NCBI RefSeq assembly: GCF_011039135.1
Contig: NZ_JAAKEJ010000001.1
Coordinates: forward strand, 1-64,000
Source of the DNA: Desulfovibrio sp. ZJ209
Lineage (GTDB): Bacteria > Desulfobacterota > Desulfovibrionia > Desulfovibrionales > Desulfovibrionaceae
Direction of reading: 5' to 3'
DNA: 64,000 nt
A program made the translations under genes and the position numbers. Below are positions 41,737 through 49,729 of the stretch, one piece after another (within the stretch, counting starts at the first letter, position 1; every line of letters starts with the position of its first letter). The notes beneath the pieces were generated by a model. It saw nothing but the letters and a program-made list of their open reading frames with translations. It was not told the DNA's origin and did no database searches.

Positions 41737-42108
41737 TTACTTCCGCACCAGCTTGAAGGGGATGACATGGGTCTCGGCGTCCACTTCCTCCGTGGGGCCC
41801 AGCTCCCAGACGGGTTCGCCCTGCCAGCCGAGGCGTTCGGCCACGGCGCGGGCCACGCCGGCCACATCGAGAACGGGATGGCGCTTGAACACCTGCGGCA
41901 GGCCATAGGTGAGGCTGCATTTCAGGCACTTGCCCGGGCGCTGGCGAAGCTCGAAGGCGAGGCGGGCCTCCGTGTCGGTCACGCCGAGCGGGACAAGGCG
42001 GATGTCATAGGCGCCTTCCTCGGCGCCGCCGAAGAGCGCGTCAAAAAAAGCGTCCGTGCGGGCGGCGGGAAAGATCTCATCCAGAAAAGGCTGGTCCAGT
42101 TCCGGCAT
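41737..42108 (-). CDS. Small conserved protein, unknown function
   Basis: 123 aa, MPELDQPFLDEIFPAARTDA onward. KCLKCSLTYGLPQVFKRHPV has a CxxC pair; WELGPTEEVDAETHVIPFKL is near the end. It looks soluble, and I recall similar proteins in Desulfovibrio without a function. It is 46 bp downstream of gluQ on the same strand, so probably one transcript. Confidence 0.7.
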   Translation of the reverse strand: MPELDQPFLDEIFPAARTDAFFDALFGGAEEGAYDIRLVPLGVTDTEARLAFELRQRPGKCLKCSLTYGLPQVFKRHPVLDVAGVARAVAERLGWQGEPVWELGPTEEVDAETHVIPFKLVRK

Positions 42109-42154
42109 GGGGGCTCCTTGGGGTGATGGCGGTTGCGGGCAGGGCGCGGACGGC

Positions 42155-43186
42155 TCAGCCGTCGTTCGGGCTCATGAGGCGCGCCATGTCTTCCTCCATA
42201 ACCCGCAAATCCTCGCGCGGCAAGGCGGTGGGGGTGAAGCGGCCCACGAGCTCACGCGGATGCACTGGGACGCCCCCGGGATTGATGCCCGCAAGGCGTC
42301 CGAGATAGCCGACGACCACTTCCGGCCTCACGCCGGCAGCCCTAAGCGCGGCAAGCGACAGGCTGGCGTGACGCTTGGCAAGCCGCTCGCCCCCGCTATC
42401 CAGCAGGAGCGGGATATGTGTGTATCTGGGCGGCCTGAGCCCCAAAAAGCGCATGACGAGCAGCTGGCGCGGCGTGGAGGGCAAGAGGTCGCGCCCGCGC
42501 ACCACTTCGGTCACGCCCATGAGGCCGTCGTCCACGGCCACGGCCAGCTGGTAGGCCACCACGCCGTCGGAGCGGCGCAGGGCGAAATCACCGCCAAAGG
42601 CCTCGGGGCTGAACGCTTGCGGCCCCTGGAGCATATCGCAGAAGCGCACGGACTCGTCAGGACTGCGCAGGCGCAGGGCCGCGTGCCTCCCGGCCGCAAT
42701 GAGGCGCTGCCGCTCCGGCTGCGTGAGGCTGCGGCACGGGTCGGGCGCGGCCGGCCCCTCCTCGCCGGCATGGGGCGCGGAGGCGAGCTGGCGCAGCTCC
42801 TTGCGGCTGCAAAAACAGGGATAGGTGAGGCCGGCGGCCTCCAGCTTCGCGATGGCCCCGGCATAGATGTGCCCGCGCCGGCTCTGCGCCATGGGCCCGA
42901 GCGCGGGCGCGGCATCTTCCTCTTCCGGCCCGGCGTCCCAGTCCAGCCCGAGCCAATGGAGGTCGTCCACGATGGCGGCGGCAAAGGCCGGGCGCGAGCG
43001 CTGCGGGTCCAGGTCCTCCATGCGCAGCAGGACGCGGCCCCCCTTGCTGCGCGCCGAGAGCCACGCCAGCAGGAAGGCCCAGGCGTTGCCAAGGTGGAGC
43101 AGCCCCGTGGGGCTTGGCGCGAGGCGCCCAACCACGGGCCGCGCTTCAGGAGGGCCGGGCTCTCCTGTCGATCCTCTGTCGCTCAT
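42155..43186 (-). CDS. gluQ: Glutamyl-Q tRNA(Asp) synthetase
   Basis: 343-aa truncated GluRS-like class I enzyme lacking the anticodon-binding domain, which glutamylates queuosine in tRNA-Asp. The HIGH-type motif is in RLAPSPTGLLHLGNAWAF, KMSKS-type in GGERLAKRHASLSL, and the zinc-binding segment starts YPCFCSRKELRQLA with a later Cys in DPCRSL. MEDLDPQRSR and VVRGRDLLPSTPRQLLV are family blocks. It is longer than E. coli GluQ (about 300 aa), mainly in the zinc-loop region. Confidence 0.9.
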   Translation of the reverse strand: MSDRGSTGEPGPPEARPVVGRLAPSPTGLLHLGNAWAFLLAWLSARSKGGRVLLRMEDLDPQRSRPAFAAAIVDDLHWLGLDWDAGPEEEDAAPALGPMAQSRRGHIYAGAIAKLEAAGLTYPCFCSRKELRQLASAPHAGEEGPAAPDPCRSLTQPERQRLIAAGRHAALRLRSPDESVRFCDMLQGPQAFSPEAFGGDFALRRSDGVVAYQLAVAVDDGLMGVTEVVRGRDLLPSTPRQLLVMRFLGLRPPRYTHIPLLLDSGGERLAKRHASLSLAALRAAGVRPEVVVGYLGRLAGINPGGVPVHPRELVGRFTPTALPREDLRVMEEDMARLMSPNDG

Positions 43187-43233
43187 GCTGCTGGCCTTTT
43201 AGAAGTCCGGGCAATAGTTTCGATGTGGATACG

Positions 43234-43260
43234 AAAAAACGCGGCCAGGCCGCGTTTTTT
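43234..43260. terminator. Perfect 13-bp terminator hairpin
   Basis: AAAAAACGCGGCC (43234-43246) pairs with GGCCGCGTTTTTT (43248-43260) with one unpaired base. It can act in both directions; it ends the NlpC/P60 transcript before gluQ. Confidence 0.9.
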
Positions 43261-43298
43261 CGCTGCTCCCCGGGGGAGGAAATTCCGGCCGCGCAAAC

Positions 43299-44240
43299 TC
43301 AGGAACGGTTCCGGCTGCTCTTGCCGCTGAGCGAAGAGACGGTCTTGTGGCCGCTCTTGCGGGAAGCCGTGGACTTGGCCGCGGCCGGCTTGGTTGCGGC
43401 CTTGACGGGAGCCTTGCTGGCCTGGACACGGCTCTTGAGCGCGCTCTTGCCGGAGGCGGGCTTCTGCGCGGAGGCCACGGCGCCGCCCTTGCCCGACTTT
43501 TTGGCGGACTTCACGGACTTGCCGGATTTCGCGGACTTGGCCGCGGACTTCGACACCTTGGACTTGGCCGTCTTGACGGACTTGCCCGCTTTGGCGGCCT
43601 TGCTGCCCTTGGCGGACGCCGAAGCCACGGTGGCAGCCTTGGCGCCCTTGCGGGCCTCTCTCGCGTCGGCATAAACGGCGAGGCGGCTTTCGGCCTGGGC
43701 CACGAGATTTTCGCCGCTGCCGATGGAGACGCGGCGCGCGCCGAGCAGGGTCTTGCTGAAATAGGGGTCGGAGAGGGAATTGATGCGCACGCGGGTGCGC
43801 TTGCGGGGGCTGTGGATGAACTTGCCGTCGCCCACATAAATGCCGGTATGATAGCCGCGCTTGGGGTGGCGGAAGGCCACGATGTCGCCCGCGCGCATGT
43901 CTTCGATATTGCGGATGCCCTCGCCCACCACGGACTGCTCGCGCGCCGTGCGCGGCAGCTTGACGCCCACATTCCTGTAGGCCCAGTGGACGAAGCCCGA
44001 GCAGTCAAAGCCGCCCGGATTGGAGCCGCCGAGCACATAGGGCGTGCCGATGGCCGAGCGGGCGTGCTGGAGCAGCTTCTGGCCCGCCAGTTCCTGTTCT
44101 TCATTGAGGCTGGCTTCGTAGGAATGACGGAAACGCTCCACGCGCGCCTGTTCAGCGGCCTTGCCGCTTTTTTGCGCGGCGCAGCCGATGGCCAGGCCGC
44201 AGGCGAGAATGAGCGCGCACACTTTCAATCCCTTTCCCAT
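43299..44240 (-). CDS. NlpC/P60 cell-wall hydrolase lipoprotein with Lys/Ala/Ser tail
   Basis: 313 aa. Lipobox LAIGC (Cys20); the NlpC/P60 domain has the catalytic Cys80 in GGFDCSGFVHWAYRN, His in RGYHTGIYVGDGKF and a polar residue in FIHSPRKR. It should cleave D-glutamyl-meso-diaminopimelate or similar bonds in peptidoglycan. From about residue 195 on, the protein is a low-complexity run of Lys, Ala and Ser (SKAAKAGKSVKTAKSKVSKS and onward), resembling histone-like or wall-binding tails and twice the usual domain-only length. Confidence 0.88.
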   Translation of the reverse strand: MGKGLKVCALILACGLAIGCAAQKSGKAAEQARVERFRHSYEASLNEEQELAGQKLLQHARSAIGTPYVLGGSNPGGFDCSGFVHWAYRNVGVKLPRTAREQSVVGEGIRNIEDMRAGDIVAFRHPKRGYHTGIYVGDGKFIHSPRKRTRVRINSLSDPYFSKTLLGARRVSIGSGENLVAQAESRLAVYADAREARKGAKAATVASASAKGSKAAKAGKSVKTAKSKVSKSAAKSAKSGKSVKSAKKSGKGGAVASAQKPASGKSALKSRVQASKAPVKAATKPAAAKSTASRKSGHKTVSSLSGKSSRNRS

Positions 44241-44389
44241 CCTTTTCCATCCCCCTGTAAAAAGAACAGAATGCCGCGGCCGAAGCCTGGCCGCCGCGCA
44301 AAAGGTCAATGAAGACGAAAAGCCCGGATTTTCGCACGAGGGGCGCCCCGCCGCCATGCGGCGCGGGCGGGCGCGAGCGAAAAGCAGGC

Positions 44390-44812
44390 TCAGGCCTTGA
44401 GATTCAGCAAGGTGCCGAGCATTTCGTCCGCCGTGCGCACGGTCTGGGCATTGGCCTCATAGGTGCGCTGGGTGACAATCATGCCGGGCATTTCTCTAGC
44501 AAGTTCCGTTCCGCTGGGGAGCGTGACGCCTGGCGGCAGGTTGGCGGCCTCCCGAAAGTCGGCCGCGGTGCCGTCCGCGCCATAGCCCGCAAGCGCGCCC
44601 CCCAGGCGCGGCTCGCGGACGACCGAATCCAGCGTGACGCCCCGGCCGCCCGGGCCGGTGGCGAACAGCGCCCGTTGCGGCGTAAAGCCGTCAGTGGAGA
44701 CATTGGCCACATTATGCGCGTGGACAGCCATGCCCCAGGAATGGGCCTGCATGGCACCCGCGCCCATAAAGAGGGCCGAAGTGATGCCTCCGCTGCCGGA
44801 AACGCCGTCCAT
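44390..44812 (-). CDS. FlgC-like flagellar basal-body rod protein
   Basis: 140 aa from ATG 44812 (AGGAG upstream). GMAVHAHNVANVSTDGFTPQ is the N-terminal rod signature (NxANxxTxGY/F) and GMIVTQRTYEANAQTVRTAD ending LLNLKA is the C-terminal rod domain that packs with it. Size fits FlgC or FlgB. No other flagellar structural genes are nearby, which is unusual for rod genes, so it may be a dispersed paralogue or rod-like accessory protein. Confidence 0.78.
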   Translation of the reverse strand: MDGVSGSGGITSALFMGAGAMQAHSWGMAVHAHNVANVSTDGFTPQRALFATGPGGRGVTLDSVVREPRLGGALAGYGADGTAADFREAANLPPGVTLPSGTELAREMPGMIVTQRTYEANAQTVRTADEMLGTLLNLKA

Positions 44813-44842
44813 GGTCTGCTCCTCGGGGAGGGTGTAGCACAA

Positions 44843-45106
44843 ATATTTCAGGGTTGCAAAGCCTTTTTCCGCATCCGGCGCGCCGGGCGGCGCCCCTCCC
44901 TTGCCAGTCTCATCGGCAGGCGGGGGACAACCTTAGGCCGCCACCGCAGGCTGCGAGAGCCTTTCGCCACGGCTTGGCGCACCGCGCCGGCCCAGGCTTG
45001 CCTTCAGGCTGCCGGCGCGGTACTCATGCACAGGGCGGGCTCCACCATGCGCCGGGCACATGCCGCCGCGCAGGGCCCCGCCGGCACTTCAAGCCCCGGG
45101 GGCGGC
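44843..45106. other. Intergenic region, FlgC-like gene/pncA
   Basis: 264 bp between divergent genes. The FlgC-like side is AT-richer (44840-44875) and could hold its promoter. An in-frame extension upstream of pncA exists but is low-complexity and probably non-coding. No clear repeats. Confidence 0.3.
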
Positions 45107-45688
45107 ATGCAGCGTCTTCTTCTCGTGGTGGATCCGCAGCAGGATTTTATCACCGGCTCCCTGCCCGTGCCCGGCGCCCGCGAGGCCATGGACGGGCTCG
45201 CGGCGGCGCTTCGCCGGGCCGACGGCGCCTATGCCGCCAAGGTCGTCACCTGCGACTGGCACCCCTATGACCATTCCTCCTTCCGCGAAGCGGGCGGCGA
45301 GTGGCCCCGGCATTGCGTGGCTGACACCGCGGGCGCGGCCCTCTGGCCGGCGCTCGTGTCCCCGCTCTATGAAACCCCGGGCCCCTGCACGGTGCTGCAC
45401 AAGGGGGAGGCGCGCGAGCGCGAGGAATATTCCATTTTCCAGAATCCCGCGGCGCGGGAGCGCATCCTCGCCCTAGTGGACGGTCTAGGCGTCACGCGCG
45501 TGGAGATTTGCGGACTCGCCGGCGACATCTGCGTGCTCTCCACCCTCAGGGACGGCGTGGAGCTGCTGGGGCCAGGGCGTTTTGCGGTGCTCGCGCCCTT
45601 CGCGCCCTCGCTGGACGGCGGCGCGAAGCTCAGAGCCTATGCGTGCGAAGCCGGCATCCCGCTTGTGGACGCGCCGGGCGCGAACTGA
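45107..45688 (+). CDS. pncA: Nicotinamidase
   Basis: 193-aa isochorismatase-like hydrolase converting nicotinamide to nicotinate. LLVVDPQQDFITGSLPVPGA holds the catalytic Asp and metal-site Asp, TCDWHPYDHSSF the metal His residues, VLHKGEARER the catalytic Lys, and LAGDICVLSTLRDG the nucleophilic Cys. The start is ATG 45107; the frame runs further upstream without a conserved sequence. The gene for the next salvage step, pncB, follows after 17 bp. Confidence 0.92.
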   Translation: MQRLLLVVDPQQDFITGSLPVPGAREAMDGLAAALRRADGAYAAKVVTCDWHPYDHSSFREAGGEWPRHCVADTAGAALWPALVSPLYETPGPCTVLHKGEAREREEYSIFQNPAARERILALVDGLGVTRVEICGLAGDICVLSTLRDGVELLGPGRFAVLAPFAPSLDGGAKLRAYACEAGIPLVDAPGAN

Positions 45689-45705
45689 TTTTTGCGGAAA
45701 ACGCC

Positions 45706-46926
45706 ATGCGACAGATCATCACCCATTTCACTGACGACGATCTCTACAAGTTCACCATGTGCTGCGCGGTCATCGACAATTACCCACGCGCGCAGGTGAA
45801 ATACTCCTTCACGGATCGCGGGGGCACGGTCTACCCGCCCGGCTTCGCCCGCGAGCTTGAGCAGCAGCTCGCCATGCTCGAGGACGTGGTCATCACCGAC
45901 GAGGAGATCGCCTTCATGAAGCGGCGCTGCCGCTACATCCCCTACTGGTTTTACAGCTTCCTGCGCGGCTTCCGCTATGACGCGAGGCTCGCGCGCGTGC
46001 GCCAGGACGCCTCCGGCCGCCTCCAGGTGGAGTTCGAGGGCTGCTGGACCAACACCATCCTCCTCGAGGTCAAGGTGCTGGCCATCATTTCCGAGCTCTA
46101 CCTCATGATGACCGGGCGCGACCGCGGCCTCGACCTCGGCGCCTTTGCGGAAAAAACGCGCCTGAAGGCCCGGCGCCTCATCGAGTGCGGCTGCACCTTC
46201 AGCGATTTCGGCACGCGCCGGCGCGCCTCCTTCGCCGCGCAGGACGCGGCCATCCGCGCGCTCTGCGAGGAGGCGGCCGAAGGCGGCGGCCCGGGCCGTT
46301 TCATGGGCACGAGCAATATCTACTTCGCCATGAAGTACGACCTCCTCCCCGTGGGCACCATGGCGCACGAGATCATCGCCGCCATCGGCGGCATGTATGG
46401 CCCGCAGATGGCCAACCACATCGCCATGAAGGCCTGGTCCTCCACCTATCGCGGCTCGCTCGGGACATTCCTCTACGACACCTTCGGCTGGGAGATCTTC
46501 AGCCTCAATTTCTCCGAGGATTTCGCCAACATGTTCAAGGGCCTGCGCGTGGACAGCGGCGACAATCGCGAAGAGCTCGCCAAGATCGTCGCCAAGTACC
46601 GTTCCCTCGGCATCGAGCCCGCGACCAAGCAGGTGGTGTTCAGCAACGCGCTCACCGTGGACCAGGCCGTGGAGATCCAGGGCTTCGCCGCGCCCGTGTG
46701 CCAGCCCTCCTTCGGCATCGGCACCCACTTCACCCACGATTTCCCGGGCGCGTCGCCGCTGAACATCGTCATCAAGCTCGTGGCCGCCAAGATCACCGAG
46801 TCCTGGCCCTTCTACAACGAGACCTGCAAGCTCAGCGAGGACGCGTCCAAGCACACGGGCGACCCGGCGGTGGTGCGCCGCTTCATGGAGGCCCTGCACA
46901 TGCTGCCGGAGGACGCCAAGGCCTGA
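45706..46926 (+). CDS. pncB: Nicotinate phosphoribosyltransferase
   Basis: 406 aa; converts nicotinate and PRPP to NaMN in NAD salvage, using the product of PncA. THFTDDDLYKFTMCCAVIDN is the typical N-terminus, CTFSDFGTRRRASF and FMGTSNIYFAMKYDLLPVGT the active-site regions with the autophosphorylated His in the following TMAHE, and FKGLRVDSGDNREELAKIV the PRPP site. ATG 45706 follows pncA closely, so the two are an operon. Confidence 0.94.
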   Translation: MRQIITHFTDDDLYKFTMCCAVIDNYPRAQVKYSFTDRGGTVYPPGFARELEQQLAMLEDVVITDEEIAFMKRRCRYIPYWFYSFLRGFRYDARLARVRQDASGRLQVEFEGCWTNTILLEVKVLAIISELYLMMTGRDRGLDLGAFAEKTRLKARRLIECGCTFSDFGTRRRASFAAQDAAIRALCEEAAEGGGPGRFMGTSNIYFAMKYDLLPVGTMAHEIIAAIGGMYGPQMANHIAMKAWSSTYRGSLGTFLYDTFGWEIFSLNFSEDFANMFKGLRVDSGDNREELAKIVAKYRSLGIEPATKQVVFSNALTVDQAVEIQGFAAPVCQPSFGIGTHFTHDFPGASPLNIVIKLVAAKITESWPFYNETCKLSEDASKHTGDPAVVRRFMEALHMLPEDAKA

Positions 46927-47003
46927 GGCCGGCGCCCGGCACGCCGCTTGCAGCAGTTTCCCCATCGCCGCGCCGCGTGGCAAAATCCTGGCAGGGCCAT
47001 TCC

Positions 47004-48314
47004 ATGCTTGTATATATTCATGTGCCTTTTTGCCGTACCCGCTGTAATTATTGCGCTTTTCATTCCGTTCCCCTCGGGCGCGGGGTAGACGCCGCCGCCT
47101 CGCCCCAAGTGCGCGACTATGTGGACACCCTGCTCATGGAGCTGGCCCTGCACGCCGACACCCTGGGCGGCGCCAATATCCAGAGCGTCTTTTTCGGCGG
47201 CGGCACGCCGAGCCTGTTGCCGCCGCGCATCGTGGGCGTCATCCTCGAGCGGTTGGGGCGGCATTTCCACTTGGGCGACAAGACCGAGATCACGCTGGAG
47301 GCCAATCCCGAGTCCCTTAGGGGGCGCAACGTGGTGCCCGACCTTCTGGCCGCCGGCGTCAACCGCCTCTCCATCGGCATCCAGAGCCTCGACGAGGCCA
47401 TGCTGCGCACGCTCGGGCGCCCGCACAAGGCGCAGGACAGCCTTCAGGCGGTGTTCGCCGCGCGCGAGGCCGGCTGCGCCAATATCAGCATGGATCTCAT
47501 GTGGGGCTTGCCCGGCCAGAGCGTGCGCCAGTGGCTCCAGACCCTCAAGGACGCGGTGCGCATGGCGCCCGACCATATCTCGGCCTACGGCCTCACCTTG
47601 GAGCCGGGCACGCCGCTGGAGCTGGAATGCGAGGAGGGGCGGCTCGCGCTGCCGCCCGAGCGCGACCAGAACATCATGTTCATGGAGGGCGCGGCCTATC
47701 TGGAGGCCCAGGGCTACCTGCACTACGAGATTTCCAATTTCGCGCGCATGGGCTTCCAGTGCCGGCACAATCTCGGCTACTGGGAGGGCATGGATTATCT
47801 CGGCCTCGGGCCTTCGGCCACCTCCACCATCGCCGGGCGCCGCTGGACCAATCCCGCGAGCCAGCGCGCGTGGGACAACAAGGTGCGCACCGGGGCGCTC
47901 GGCCAGGCGCCGGAAGTGCTCACCCCCACGGTGCGCGTGCTCGAGCTCATCATGCTGCGCCTGCGCACGGCGCGCGGGCTGCGCCTTCGGGCCTACCGCG
48001 ACCTCACCGGCCGCGACTTTCTGCGCGACCACCAGCGCCTCGTCCAGGCCCTGCACGAGAACGGCCTCATCCGCATCCGCAACGGCTACCTGAGCCTCAC
48101 GAGGAGCGGCATGCTCGTTTCCAACGCCATCATGGCCAACCTGTTCGAGCGCACGGAAGCCGCGCTCACCCGCGAGCCCATCGCGGCCGAGGGCGCCCCG
48201 GAGGCGGTCGCGCCGGCCAAGGAGGAGGGCGCCCCCATCCCGCTGGCGGCCACGCCGCCGCGCAAGCCGGCCACCGGCCCGGAGATCCGGCCCGTGGTCT
48301 GGCCCACGGCCTGA
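47004..48314 (+). CDS. hemW: HemW-like radical SAM heme chaperone
   Basis: 436 aa. The radical-SAM cluster motif is Cys10-x3-Cys14-x2-Cys17 in PFCRTRCNYCAFHS. FFGGGTPSLLPP, LSIGIQSLDEAMLRTLGRPH and NISMDLMWGLPGQSVRQW follow the HemN/HemW order. The N-terminus is short and direct (MLVYIHVPFC), as in HemW rather than HemN. HemW delivers heme to target proteins. The C-terminal 60 residues are an added Pro/Ala/Glu-rich tail. Separated from pncB by 77 bp. Confidence 0.9.
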   Translation: MLVYIHVPFCRTRCNYCAFHSVPLGRGVDAAASPQVRDYVDTLLMELALHADTLGGANIQSVFFGGGTPSLLPPRIVGVILERLGRHFHLGDKTEITLEANPESLRGRNVVPDLLAAGVNRLSIGIQSLDEAMLRTLGRPHKAQDSLQAVFAAREAGCANISMDLMWGLPGQSVRQWLQTLKDAVRMAPDHISAYGLTLEPGTPLELECEEGRLALPPERDQNIMFMEGAAYLEAQGYLHYEISNFARMGFQCRHNLGYWEGMDYLGLGPSATSTIAGRRWTNPASQRAWDNKVRTGALGQAPEVLTPTVRVLELIMLRLRTARGLRLRAYRDLTGRDFLRDHQRLVQALHENGLIRIRNGYLSLTRSGMLVSNAIMANLFERTEAALTREPIAAEGAPEAVAPAKEEGAPIPLAATPPRKPATGPEIRPVVWPTA

Positions 48315-48322
48315 AGCGTCCT

Positions 48323-48772
48323 CTAGCAGTTGCCCCCGAGCGAGGAGAGCAGGTCGCGCAGCTCCCTGGCGCTCGCCGAATACCGCTTTTCCCCGCTCAC
48401 CGCGGAGCGCTGGAAATCGGCCATGATGCGCTCTAGGCAGTCCTGGCAGAGCACCTTGCCGGCGCCCATGAATTCCACCGCCTTGAGCGGGCAGTCGCTG
48501 TCCTGGCTGGTGCCGATATAGGTGCGCCCGCAGCACTGGCACTTGCCCGTGGTGATGACGATCTCCTTCATCAGCGGCTCCTGCCGGGCGCCGAAGCTGA
48601 AGCCCCCGGCGCGCCCGGTGTGCGCGGGGGTTGCGCCAGACAGGGCCTCGCGGAGCCTGGCGGCGATGCCCAGGAACATGGCCTTGAAGCCGGCGGCGAC
48701 CGACGCGAACAGGAGGCACAAGGCGAGCACGATGCCCGCCGCCACGCCGAGAGTCATGAAAAAGCCTGCCAT
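48323..48772 (-). CDS. Membrane protein with C-terminal zinc-ribbon-like module
   Basis: 149 aa. An N-terminal hydrophobic helix (LGVAAGIVLALCLLFASVAA) anchors a cytoplasmic part with CQCCGRTY, a Cys in DSDCPLKA and CQDC, consistent with one zinc site, then a polar helix (SARELRDLLSSL). Last gene of the WYL-headed operon. No family recognised. A metal- or redox-sensing role is conceivable but unproven. Confidence 0.6.
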   Translation of the reverse strand: MAGFFMTLGVAAGIVLALCLLFASVAAGFKAMFLGIAARLREALSGATPAHTGRAGGFSFGARQEPLMKEIVITTGKCQCCGRTYIGTSQDSDCPLKAVEFMGAGKVLCQDCLERIMADFQRSAVSGEKRYSASARELRDLLSSLGGNC

Positions 48773-48789
48773 AGAGCCTCCGTGGATGT

Positions 48790-49338
48790 TCAGAAACAGG
48801 TGACGGATCGGTAATTCGCTTCCAGCCGGCGCACGAGTTTCGCCTCGGGCATGCCCGCATCCCGCAGCACGGGGATGTGCCGCAGATAGTCTTCCCCGCT
48901 CGCGCAGGCATCGCGCCCGATGGCGCGGGAGCGGCCGCGCCGGTAGCCCTCCCGCACCGCATTGGCGATGCAGAGCCGGGCCAGCAGGCCTTTCTCCGTC
49001 TCAAAGGTGGACAGGATGGCCCGCGTCTCGCGGACAAGGCCGTTGCCCCCCTGCACGAAACTTCCGCCCCATACGAGCGCGAAGAGCAGCACGGCCGCTG
49101 CCGCCATCACCGCCGGGCCCCGCTCCATCCGGCGGTGATGCAGGGTAAGGTACAGGCCCGCCAGCCCCACATAGCCGCCAAAAAGGGCATAGCCCGCCAG
49201 CAGGGAGAGGGCGAGAGTGAGTACGGCAGCCACGTGCGCGAGCGGCAGCAGCAGGGCCGACACGCCGATGCACAGCCCGAGCAGCACGGACACCTGCAGC
49301 GCGAGCAGGGCTATCCTTTGCGGCGAAACGCGGTTCAT
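48790..49338 (-). CDS. Multi-pass membrane protein, unknown function
   Basis: 182 aa with about four hydrophobic helices in the first 105 residues (IALLALQVSVLLGLCIGVSA, VAAVLTLALSLLAGYALFGG, MAAAAVLLFALVWGGSFVQG) and a soluble basic C-terminal part (ANAVREGYRRGRSRAIGRDA). Third gene of the WYL operon, between the 113-aa and zinc-ribbon genes with gaps of 9 and 17 bp. Function unknown. Confidence 0.6.
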   Translation of the reverse strand: MNRVSPQRIALLALQVSVLLGLCIGVSALLLPLAHVAAVLTLALSLLAGYALFGGYVGLAGLYLTLHHRRMERGPAVMAAAAVLLFALVWGGSFVQGGNGLVRETRAILSTFETEKGLLARLCIANAVREGYRRGRSRAIGRDACASGEDYLRHIPVLRDAGMPEAKLVRRLEANYRSVTCF

Positions 49339-49347
49339 GGCGCCCGG

Positions 49348-49689
49348 CTAAAACAGCAGCTTCCTGAGCGCCATGAGGGCGAACTGCGCGCGCGCGGACT
49401 TCACCTCGAAGGTGCGCGTGCAGAAGTCGTTGAGCGCCTGCTCGATGCACGAGACATTGGAGCTGAAGCCGCCGAGGCTTACCTTGCTGCCGTCTTCCGC
49501 GATGTCCACCGAGGCGCACGAAATGGTGATCTCATGGTCGGCCAGGCCGTTGAGGATGAGGCTCGCCCTGATCTCCCCGTCCTGGACGAACAGGCTCTTG
49601 AGCTTGCCATACCTGGCGATGTGCTGGTTGATGAGGTTCTTGCCCGCCGAATCCGCCATCATGGACGCCAAGCCGTCAAAAAATCCCAT
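49348..49689 (-). CDS. Small soluble protein of the WYL operon
   Basis: 113 aa, MGFFDGLASMMADSAGKNLI onward. The middle alternates strands (KSLFVQDGEIRASLILNGLA, HEITISCASVDIAEDGSKVS), the end is a helix (ARAQFALMALRKLLF). It looks like a single beta-sheet domain that might bind lipid or a hydrophobic ligand, by pattern only. It starts 40 bp after the WYL gene and 9 bp before the membrane-protein gene. No family recognised. Confidence 0.6.
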   Translation of the reverse strand: MGFFDGLASMMADSAGKNLINQHIARYGKLKSLFVQDGEIRASLILNGLADHEITISCASVDIAEDGSKVSLGGFSSNVSCIEQALNDFCTRTFEVKSARAQFALMALRKLLF

Positions 49690-49729
49690 TGGTTGCCTCT
49701 CCTTGTGTCGATGGTGTCCGGGCGCGTGC

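Noticed and set aside
41610..41929. Small leftward ORFs running into the repeat block
   Set aside because: They are frame shadows of the 123-aa gene at 41737-42108 continuing into non-coding repeats.
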